Positions 56,176 through 64,000 of a DNA stretch of 64,000 nt are shown here, piece by piece. Source of the stretch: Amorphophallus konjac. Taxonomy: Eukaryota; Streptophyta; Magnoliopsida; Alismatales; Araceae. The notes under the pieces are model-generated. The model was not told the origin of the DNA, did no database searches, and saw only the letters and a program-made list of their open reading frames with translations. The stretch lies in NCBI GenBank assembly GCA_022559845.1, contig CM040124.1, positions 71,509,491 to 71,573,490 on the forward strand, in the 5' to 3' direction. The position numbers were made by a program, and so were the translations under genes. Within the stretch, counting starts at the first letter, position 1, and each line of letters opens with the position of its first letter.

Positions 56176-57622
56176 TCACTCAATCCTCCGCTGGGCATTC
56201 CCGCAGGGGCACATCTCTCTCAGTTCTCTGATATACGCCTGGCGAGTCTCGGTCGCCTCTTCCACCTCTGCTGGCAAGGCACGCACCTTGCTGATTCCCC
56301 ACATCGCTAGTGCACTCCTCACACTCTGCTCATCGTGCTCAGTGCCAATCTGTCTAGCCTGAAGAGAAGGGAAGTGCGACAACGGAGGAAGCAAGGTCCG
56401 CGGTACACCGACCTGCAAATGGCACCTGTGTGGATAATACACGGCCAGTACGGTATCACTCACTAGCCTCAAATCTAGACCCTGTCCTCTGGGCAGTCTG
56501 ACCTCCGTAGTCACCAAGAAGTTAGGCCGCATCACGAACCTCTCCACGGGTAGCCGACTCAGGTACCTGCGCCATTCTTCTCTGGTCCGCATTTCCCCCG
56601 TACGGCACTCCACCTGCGAAGAGAAACCAAACCCGCCACCGATAAAGGAAAGTGGATGGCTCCCGAAGATCCTACTCTCAGTCTCTATGCTTGCCCTAGG
56701 GATAAACTTCAGTCTCACGCCCACCCAACACTCTAAGAGAATCATAGAACCAAACAGTGGACCACTCAGGGCAGCAGAGCTAAGCCCTTCATAAAAATAG
56801 GCTAAGATAGCCTGGGAAATAGAAAGCCCTCTCCATAAACCACTGATGGTGCTAAGGATGGGAAGATCTAGCACGTGGTCGGCTGACGGAAAAAGGATAG
56901 CACCACACAAGCAAATGGATGCAGCCTTGGCAATAGCCTCATGCCACCCGCATTTGTTCTTACAATGTGCCACCACCCACTGGCTGAGAGGAAGAAGGTG
57001 AATATGACGGGCTCCCACAAAGGTCTTGATCTCACTCGGGTCTTCTATGAATTCGCTAAAGATGGCAACTGGATCTATAGGGGCAACTGTGTGACACACT
57101 AGATCCTCCTCCCCAACCCTAGACTTAGGGAGAGACAGATAAGCCTCTACTTCCTCTAAAAGGACGGTGGCCTCAAAGGATGGAAAGATAAAAGTGTGGG
57201 TCTGTGGGTGCCACATTTCTATAAGGGCTGAAATGCTGTGCCAGTCAAAGGAAATCTTTTGGAAGTTACGACCTAAGAACAGCAAGGATTGTAAGTGCCA
57301 AGAATTAAAGATGTGGGTTACCCCTAGGGGCAAGGCACGAACCATGGGAGCCACCCACTTAAGAGAAGAGTATCGGCGAGAGCCAGGAAGGAGCTAAAAA
57401 GGAGAAAACGAGGAAAGTAATGCAGAAAGAAAGAGATATTAGACGAACAGAATCAAATGAACCAAGTTTGAAGTAATTTAAACATACCTCTCTAGAAGGA
57501 TTTGAACTGAGATGTCGAGGAATAGAACCCAAATGCGCAATCTCCTCTCGCTCCTTCCTCGCAGCCTTAGGGCCTGAATGGTCTCCCTCACCCAAAGAAT
57601 GCTCACCAAAACTCCTCTTCAT
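56176..57622 (-). CDS. PMD-A of Tat-2: two-exon antisense plant mobile domain gene, intact
   Basis: Exon 1 is 57622-57488 (ATG, MKRSFGEHS...NPSRE) and exon 2 is 57393-56176. The intron has a GTATGT donor and TTTTTAG acceptor in phase 0, giving 450 residues with no stop. Exon 2 carries a PMD: SLKWVAPMVRALP, WHLQSLLF, WHPQTHTFIFPSFEATVLLE, then HIHLLPLSQWVV and a helical C-terminus (ETRQAYIRELRE). A TATA box lies at 57705-57712, about 85 bp upstream of the ATG, and seven dyads lie directly upstream (57822-58050). It is transcribed toward pol, against the element. PMD proteins (MAIN/MAIL relatives) act in the nucleus in plants; what this copy does is unknown. Splicing is predicted, not shown. 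Confidence 0.82.
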
Positions 57623-57704
57623 GATGATTTGGTGGTGATTTAGAGGGAAGAAACTTAAGAAGGAGAAGAAGAGGTTGGGTTCAGCCTGAAGGCAGAGCAC
57701 CCCT

Positions 57705-57712
57705 TACTTATA
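57705..57712 (-). promoter_or_regulatory. Predicted TATA box of PMD-A
   Basis: The gene strand reads CCTATAAGTAAGG, suitably placed for a start about 30 bp downstream, ahead of the ATG at 57622. Confidence 0.6.
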
Positions 57713-57821
57713 GGAGGTCTCATCCCGTGTTTCGCTCCACTGGAACGCATGATGCACGAGAGCACACCAGGATTGAATGGGCTTAAGGGAATTCAATTTG
57801 GCTTCTAAGATCGTGCTGATT

Positions 57822-58050
57822 GGCGGTCGTACGATAGACCGTCATTCATCTAAGCACGGCCCAATGGAGACCGCTATTCTCATGTCCGCGGTCTACCATG
57901 GACCGTCGTTCTTCAGTCGGCCAGCGCCAAATAGCGGCTTTCCCTTGACCGTTATGTTACATAACGGCTATGGCATCGCCGTTATTCTTAAGCAACCCAC
58001 GGCCCTGTCTTGGCCGTCATTCTTTCCAAAACGGTTTTTTCCTGGCCGTT
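57822..58050. repeat. 21-nt dyad cluster upstream of PMD-A (seven copies)
   Basis: Starts at 57822 (22-nt variant), 57855, 57887, 57933, 57963, 57998 and 58030. Neighbour distances are 33, 32, 46, 30, 35 and 32 bp. Confidence 0.9.
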
Positions 58051-58066
58051 GTTCTCTAAACTCATG

Positions 58067-58494
58067 GGCGTGCCTCACCTCCGCTCGCGTCACTCACCTC
58101 GAGTCGGCGTGCCTCACCTCCGCTCGCGTCACTCACCTCGAGTCGGCGTGCCTCACCTCCGCTCGCGTCACTCGCCCTGAGTCGGCGTGCCTCACCTCCG
58201 CTCGCGTCACTCTCCCTGAGTCGGCGTGCCTCACCTCCGCTCGCGTCACTCACCCCGAGTCGGCGTGCCTCACCTCCGCTCGCGTCGCTCAACTCGAGTC
58301 GGCGTGCCTCACCTCCGCTCGCGTCGCTCAACTCGAGTCGGCGTGCCTCACCTCCGCTCGCGTCACTCGCCCTGAGTCGGCGTGCCTCACCTCCGCTCGC
58401 GTCACTCTCCCTGAGTCGGCGTGCCTCACCCCCGCTCGCGTCGCTCACCCTGAGTCGGCATACCTCGCTACCTCTCACGCAGCTCACCCGAGTC
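58067..58494. repeat. GC-rich 39-bp minisatellite, ten full units plus a degenerate one
   Basis: The unit starts GGCGTGCCTCACCTCCGCTC and ends with GAGTC. Length 39 is a multiple of three, so all frames stay open and give spurious 13-residue repeat ORFs on both strands. It is CpG-rich and lies between the 3' end of PMD-B and the promoter of PMD-A. Confidence 0.92.
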
Positions 58495-58667
58495 TGTCAT
58501 CGCCTCCCTCACCCATTGTCATTCATACATACACTCATCCATTTGCATACATTCATACATCCATACAAAAACTAAAAAAGGGGGTGCATCATATATACAT
58601 ATCATCATCCCAAAAACATAAAAATCTCATAAAAAAAAAAGAAAAAAAAAGAGGAAAAAGTACAAAA

Positions 58668-61600
58668 TCAGGCCTCACCCTCTGGCCTGTCACTGTCTCC
58701 ACCTCCCTCCTGTCTCTTCGCTGGCGGGGCCATCGAAGAAGTCTCAGCATCATCGCGACGTCGTCGTCGCTCATCACTCTCGTTCCTCTCCCGCTGAGAG
58801 GAACTCGCCAGGTAACGTCTCACCGAGGTGTGAGTAGCCTGGCTGCCACTCGGTACGACCGATCGGCTCCTCGAACGGCTCATCGTCATACCCTGAACCT
58901 GGCCCCGCAGCACAAGAGCCTCGGTCCTGAAAGGCTCCAGCTCCGCTATCGTCGCTCGGTGGCGCTCCACCTCCTCTCGATAGCGCTCCACCTCCGCTCG
59001 GTAGCGCTCCACCTCCGCCCGGAGAAGTCCTGTCTCAAGAGCGTCGGCCGGCTGAGCTCGCGCAAGCTGCTCACGCAAATGGCCCGCCTCCCTCTCAGCC
59101 ACGAGCCGCAGCACCTCTCGCTCCTGAGACGCTGCTCGCTCTCGCTCCAGCTCTGCCTGTAACTGCTCCAGCTCGGCAGTCAGCACAGGATGAAGTCCTC
59201 TCACCCGCTCCCGGAACTCGGCAGCCTCTACCGACTGGAGCCGCCTCACCTCCTCCTGAGCCTCGGCTAACTCCGCCCTGGCTCGAGACACCGACCTCTG
59301 GGCGCTCACAGTCGCCTCCTGGGCCCGAGCCTCAACCTGCGCCAACTCAGCCCGTAGGTGGGCCACCTCCTCTCTGGCACGGGTAGCCTCCTCCATAGCA
59401 ACCCTCACGTCGTCCACCTGCATGCATCAAGCATTAGCACATTCCATTCATATCATGCACAAATAAACAAAGGAAAGCGTCAGAAGTGTACCCGCACGGC
59501 AAGCTCGCTCTCCGCTGCCTCGGCCCGCTCCACCATCCGCTGGAACTCGGCATCCCGGGCTGCTCGGTCGGCCGGTGTCTCAACAGAAGAAGAAGAAGGA
59601 GCCTCCGCTCCACGCCTCTGAGCAGCCTCAGCTCGCAGCACCCAAATATCCCAGGACAGTCCCATGCATAAACATCATATAGAAATGTAAGGGTCCAGAG
59701 TTTAGGAACATACCAGTAACTCGAGGGCTCGGCGAGCCTCATCCCTCTCCTGGATGGTGGCATGAAGGAGCCCCTGCAGCTCCGCTAAGCGTCCCTCAGG
59801 GTCGATCTGCATGTCGAAAGGAAGTCAGTACAGCATATAGAAATCATAAAGCATGTAGATTAAGTCTGAGTTTAGAATTGTACCGGTCGGCGTGATCCTC
59901 GGAACACGCGGTCTCCATAATGCCTGACGTACGCAGTCACGTACGCCGCATCACTGTCAGCACGAGCAGTCACCACACGCCCACCTGCCTGCCAGTCGGC
60001 AACCTGCTCGGCGTTCCGCGCCGCCCAATCGCACTGCTGAGTCAGCCCTCGGGTGCTCCGCGTCACCCTCTCCCTCGCGCTCTCCTGCGCCGGGAAGTCT
60101 ACCACGGGCTGAGAGACGCCGGTCGTCCTCATCACCAGCCGGGAGTAAAGGGGCTCCACTACATTCATGCAGTGTAACCACACATCACGCCCGGAGAAGG
60201 TGAGAGCTCTCACCACCCACGGCTGCTCTGTCACGTCCTCGTGTGCATAAGGAGTCCACTGCACCTGCATACATCAGCAATCACATCAACATCATATAAA
60301 ACAAGCATTTTCCAAATAAAGGCTAAAGGTTTAGAAGTCGTACTGAGGAGTACGGAAGCGTGTCAATGTCATCCTGCAGGTCGCGCACCTGCCGTGTCAG
60401 GGTCCCCGACCCACGAGCTGGCGCCCACCGTCGTAGAAGAGGGAAGAGTCCAGGGCGGATCTCTAGTCCCCTGCGCAGCATAGGCAGCCGCACGTAAGCC
60501 CATGCCTGCATCACGCACAAGTCGTCAGCATCTAGAGTACAGGTCCTAGGAAATTGCATGAGTTCTGAGTCAGAGTCGTACCTGGAGAAGGGGAGAGAAG
60601 CCCCCCAACATCGTCCGTCGGGACGTCGAGCTGAGGCTCTCAAAAAGGAAGGCGAGCACACCGGCACCCCACGCGTAGTCTCCCACGTGCTCTAGGTCCT
60701 CGAGGAACGGAAGAAGTCGGCAGTGGATGACGTCCGCACGCGTAGAGAAGAGGAGTCGCCCGAACAAGAACATCAGGAACCGTCGAAGAACCGTGTCCGC
60801 CTCTGCACCCGGTCCTGCTGCTACTCGAGGCCGCACGCGCGTCACCAGCCGGTCCAAGTGCTCCTCTGGACGCTCGCCCACCGCAAGTCCCGTCCGTCGC
60901 AACCCCAGGCTGTCCTGGAGAGCTGCCCGCGGAAGAAGCGTGGTCTACCGACGTGTCGTCTGGAGCGCGAGCCCCAACGTCCTCTCGGCCATGCCGCGAT
61001 AATCAGGAAAGGAGATCCCAGTCACCGGCAGACCGTGCACCTGCAAACCAGTGAGCCTGGCCACGTCCTCTAGCGTAGGGACCATGTGACCCCACGGGAA
61101 GAGGAACGTGCGACTCGCCGGATCCCAGCGGTCGTGCAGGGCATAGAGAAGAGGTGTGTCAAAGTGACACACCTCAATACTGAGGAATGGGGCGAACCCC
61201 ATGGCAGCAAGCCTCTCTCGCTGAAAGTCCGACAGTGCAAGATACACTGACCGAACCTGCAGCCAGGAGATACGGGTCCGACGCTTTCCCTGCATTCATT
61301 CATTCATCTCATTAGTTTCATATTTCTTAATAACAAAAGAAAGGGGTGTTCCTCATTTTAGTTGTTCAACGGCCTTCCCCTGGCCGTTTTGTTGCCTATG
61401 ACGGCCCTCCATGGACCGTCCTATTTTATGATGTTTTGAATAAAACGGCCATTCCTGGGCCGCTATTCCATTCACAACGGTTGTCCATGAACCGTTGTTC
61501 TGATGAACCATTCAACGGCCCTCCAAGGGACGCGGTGCTATTTTGAACGGTCCAATGGGGACCGCATTGTTCTGAATGCCGAGGGTTGCTACGTTATGGT

Positions 61601-62060
61601 CAACGGCCACTCCTGCGCCGCTGTTCTGTTTGACGGTCCTTTGAGGGCCGTTTTGTTCTGAGGAGAACCCAAAGGTCAGATATGTTTAACGGCCCCTACT
61701 GGGCCGTGTTGGGTATATTTTGCGGTCCTTTGAGGACCGTCATTGCGTAATCTCCTCCAACGATGGCGAAGCGCCATCCCCCGCCGCCGTGGAAGCCCTT
61801 AACCCCCATTCCCCCGTGCTATACAATGAAAAAGGACCTACCTCCGAGTCACGACGCCTTCTCGCCGGGCGCGGCGCCTCCGCCGCCGGCTCGTCGCCTT
61901 CCGGCTCGTCGGCTCCACGCTCGCCGTCGGAACCACTCTCGCTCTCCTCCACGAGCATGAGGGCGAGATCATCCGCCGAGAAGTCCACCGTCCCGGCTTC
62001 TTCCCCCGGAGCAACCGCCTCCGACCGCCGCCGCTCGTCGCCGTCGCCATCCACTGCCAT
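58668..62060 (-). pseudogene. PMD-B of Tat-2: seven-exon antisense PMD gene with coiled-coil tail, one TAG
   Basis: Predicted exons on the minus strand: 62060-61842, 61289-60582, 60505-60344, 60264-59884, 59806-59714, 59617-59492, 59417-58668. All junctions are GT-AG and phase 0, giving an 813-codon frame. Exon 1 is acidic (ATG 62060, MAVDGDGDERRR). Exons 2-4 form a PMD (LSDFQRERLAAMGFAPFLSI, RWDPASRTFLFPWGHMVPTL, GDYAWGAGVLAFL, AWAYVRLPMLRR). Exons 5-7 form a long Glu/Arg-rich coiled coil ending in a basic Ser/Arg-rich tail. The only lesion seen is a TAG at 60945-60947, codon 188, where Gln is likely. A TATA box is at 62256-62262 and dyads lie upstream and in intron 1. The acceptor of exon 6 is the least certain. 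Confidence 0.75.
61378..61741. repeat. 21-nt dyad cluster in PMD-B intron 1 (nine copies)
   Basis: Starts at 61378, 61400, 61444, 61476, 61546, 61602, 61632, 61688 and 61721, plus one mutated copy near 61514. Distances of 30-33 bp recur (61444/61476, 61602/61632, 61688/61721). Confidence 0.88.
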
Positions 62061-62255
62061 CGCGAGGGAGAGAAATCCCGAGAGAGAGAGGAAGAGGGTG
62101 ATGGAAAGGAAGAGGAGAGAGGCCATTGCGAGAGAGGGAGAGCACGAGAGAAACGAGAGAGAGAATGAGAGCGTGGGAGAAGGGGGGGTCGCTCCTCCTT
62201 CCTCTTCTTCTTCTCTCTTCCTGCCGTTACGGTGGGAGGAGGGAAGGAGAAGAGG

Positions 62256-62262
62256 TTTATAT
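62256..62262 (-). promoter_or_regulatory. Predicted TATA box of PMD-B
   Basis: The gene strand reads AAATATAAACC, about 195 bp upstream of the ATG and only about 22 bp from the nearest dyad. Confidence 0.55.
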
Positions 62263-62283
62263 TTTTGAACCGACGTTGAGAAT

Positions 62284-62446
62284 GGCGGTCTAGCGATAGA
62301 CCGCCATACAATAAGAACGGCTACCATAGGACCGTTATTATGCAAACGGTTACTTATCATTAAACGGCCTTCCTATGACCGTTAATAATCCATATGGCGG
62401 TTTACCATGAGCCGTCCAACTTAAGAACGGTCCCATATGAGCCGTT
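62284..62446. repeat. 21-nt dyad cluster upstream of PMD-B (five copies)
   Basis: Starts at 62284 (22-nt variant), 62316, 62363, 62396 and 62426; distances 32, 47, 33 and 30 bp. Confidence 0.9.
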
Positions 62447-63382
62447 TAAATGTTGAATGTATCATTATTGTGAAATTCATGTGCCAATGAGTTTTGATTG
62501 CAGTTAAAGCTAAACAACATCAATGTCCCGCCGTTACGCCTGCACAGGTAAGTCAGGTATGGCCCTCAATCCCTCAAAACTCTTATTGCATTACTATATG
62601 GTAATAAATATCTATCTCGAGAACCAGTCGATTCTTCACGCATTCTAGGATCTGACGTTCCCCGTCAACAAAAACACATGATGATCTAGGTATGCGTGTC
62701 TAATCTTCGGAAAGGCCGCTAAGTTGGAAGAAGTCAGGGGACGACGGTTCTCTCTTGCACGCTGTGGTTGCAAGAAGTGTCCTGACCCTGACTCATTCAG
62801 TTCTGCAATAATATTCTCGAGTATTTTATATTTTTATCCTTTGTTTGCATTCGATTTTACATGTTTCTTTCTTTTAGCCCAGCATGCATCACAAGCACCT
62901 TTTGAGCATTCACGACCTACGGTCTGCCTGAGAAATGATCTTGCGTATGATTGACTGTTTTCTGTGTTCCATGTCCCACCGAAGGAATAATTCCACTCCA
63001 AAATTAGAAGGTATTTCTTTAGACCTAATTGTTCGGTTCTGATGAATTAAGTGTTTCCCTCGTCTGGAGTTTTAAAATCCTTTTAATTTCGCTATTGCCA
63101 GCTTCTATATCGCCTCATTTAGGACCACAGCTTGTCCGCCGACGAGGCCGCTCCTTGCTCTTTTACCTTAGTTCCTCCAGATTCAGGTTTAACACTCAGT
63201 CCCACAGTACCTTGCAAATTGGTTCGAAGGTTGCCGGAAGATTTCTATGGCTTATTGGTATGAAACGGGTGTCGTATTGCCTTAACGTTCGCTTTTGCAG
63301 TCCACTCCGCTTCATCTCCGCTACAACTCCATGTTCCATGACGCCTCCACTACACCTCCGCTCGTTCCCTTGCAAGGCGGAC
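62447..63382 (+). other. Non-coding segment before the Tat-2 polypurine tract
   Basis: No supported gene. The notable feature is an inverted near-copy of the LTR tip at 63250-63273. Confidence 0.7.
63250..63273 (-). repeat. Inverted near-copy of the LTR terminus inside Tat-2
   Basis: The plus strand reads GCTTATTGGTATGAAACGGG then TGTC; 22 of 24 bases match the Tat-1 LTR tip as seen on the plus strand (13198-13221). It is inverted relative to the adjacent 3' LTR, which starts 126 bp downstream. Confidence 0.75.
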
Positions 63383-63398
63383 GTTAAGGAGGGGCATC
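63383..63398 (+). other. Tat-2 polypurine tract
   Basis: GTTAAGGAGGGGCATC directly precedes the 3' LTR start. Confidence 0.82.
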
Positions 63399-64000
63399 TG
63401 TTGACACCCGTTTTTTACCGATGAATCGAATCAGTTCCTGCGTCTCAGTTATTGATGTCCCGAACAGTCAATCACATGAAAGATTATTCCTCTGGCAGTA
63501 TTTTGGGCTCTTCCCAGCGAAGAAGGCCTCCCTCCCTCTCATTGGATTTAACGGTCTGTTATGAACCGTTTTTATCAATATAACGGTCCCCACTTGGCCG
63601 TTGTGTTCCGCTGCCCCGGGTTATTTGTATCTCGTGATACGCTTTGTATAGCGGCTCAATTACAACCGTTATAGTCAATATAGCGGTCGTCCCTGGGCCG
63701 TCATTATTTGCCGACAAGAAAAGGGTTCAGAGGCCCGACAGTCGGTCATAGCCACGTGCTTCACGAAAAGTTGTTTGTCCGGGCGTTGACTCCTCTTTGA
63801 GTATAACGGTTTTTCTAGGACCGTCATGTATATTGAACGGTCCGTCCAAGACCGTCATATATGTTTGGCGGCCTTCGTAAGACCGTCATTTTTAAGGCCA
63901 CCCAGATTAGACCCCCGTGATTCCAGGCGGATTAAGAGGAGAATGTCGTTGGCAATATTGACACGATGCTCTCATTTACCGGCCTTTGACCGACCATCAT
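63399..64000 (+). repeat. Tat-2 3' LTR, first 602 bp (continues off the window)
   Basis: Identical to 44747-45348 by direct reading, including all seven U3 dyads (starts 63550, 63582, 63650, 63682, 63805, 63836, 63867). Confidence 0.95.

Larger units (their letters stand above)
44747..64000 (+). mobile_element. Tat-2: young giant Ty3/gypsy (Tat lineage) retrotransposon
   Basis: Plus-strand element over 19.2 kb long, whose 3' LTR runs off the right edge. Order: 5' LTR, Arg-type primer site, leader, gag-PR, pol, AT-rich spacer, PMD-A (antisense), dyad cluster, 39-bp minisatellite, PMD-B (antisense, seven exons), a 0.95 kb non-coding segment, polypurine tract, 3' LTR. The visible 602 bp of the 3' LTR match the 5' LTR base for base. 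Gag-PR and pol frames are intact, so recent movement is likely. Extra antisense ORFs upstream of the 3' LTR are known in the Tat/Ogre group. Confidence 0.95.

Noticed and set aside
57777..59162. Long plus-strand open frame (461 codons) and a 141-codon minus-strand frame over the same area
   Set aside because: Both are created by the 39-bp minisatellite, whose length is a multiple of three, plus antisense reading of PMD-B exon 7.
60948..61295. A short intron around 60945 to remove the TAG of PMD-B
   Set aside because: The nearest GT-AG pair would give an intron of about 30 bases, too short for plants, and PMD homology continues across the site.
56176..62060. PMD genes as ordinary host genes at this locus
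   Set aside because: They lie between pol and the 3' LTR of Tat-2, and Tat-1 carries a homologue of PMD-A in the same place and orientation, so they belong to the element.

Overview
The window is nuclear DNA from a repeat-rich flowering plant. It is a stack of LTR retrotransposons nested inside one another, plus one LINE. I recognise no host single-copy gene, no tRNA or rRNA gene, and nothing bacterial or organellar. The evidence is plant-type Ty3 (Tat and chromodomain lineages) and Ty1/copia Sirevirus-like elements, tRNA-iMet and tRNA-Arg-like primer sites, plant-type introns, and plant mobile domain (PMD) genes. I cannot name the species.

Layout. (1) 1-13224, minus: Tat-1, a decayed giant Ty3/Tat element, cut by the window edge. 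It has its 5' LTR, leader, gag-PR, pol, and an oppositely oriented PMD gene. (2) Tat-1 sits in the gag of a Sirevirus-like element, S1 (13225-17036, minus). (3) S1 sits in another Sirevirus-like element, S2 (17037-19815, plus). (4) S2 sits in the 3' LTR of a chromodomain Ty3 element, T (19816-36176, minus), which has lost most of its pol. (5) The 5' LTR of T is split by L (25464-35897, plus), a 10.4 kb gag-only Sirevirus-like element with 3.1 kb LTRs and an AGGGG target duplication. (6) T sits in an older Ty3/Tat fragment, G. A 5.9 kb LINE (36250-42134, plus) interrupts the RNase H of G. (7) G is bordered at 43906 by a Sirevirus-like LTR, S3. (8) S3 is split at 44747 by Tat-2 (plus, over 19 kb), a young relative of Tat-1. 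The 602 bp of its 3' LTR in view match its 5' LTR with no difference.

Tat-2 carries gag-PR-G-patch and RT-RNaseH-aRNaseH-integrase in two overlapping frames joined at a poly-A tract. Two PMD genes lie antisense between pol and the 3' LTR: an intact two-exon gene (PMD-A) and a seven-exon gene (PMD-B) with one TAG codon.

The most unusual signals are non-coding. First, a 21-nt dyad (RRCGGYY-N7-RRCCGYY) occurs about 41 times in Tat-2. It is clustered upstream of all three promoters (LTR, PMD-A, PMD-B), in the leader and in PMD-B intron 1, and neighbours are often 30-33 bp apart, close to three DNA turns. The same family occurs in Tat-1. Second, three diverged Sirevirus-like LTRs share a box, GGTGG-AYGTA-[inner stem]-GAA-CCACC. 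Its inner helix differs completely in sequence but always pairs, and a chain of small hairpins precedes it. Third, each Sirevirus-like LTR has a dense array of its own short motif in the part upstream of the TATA box or leader.
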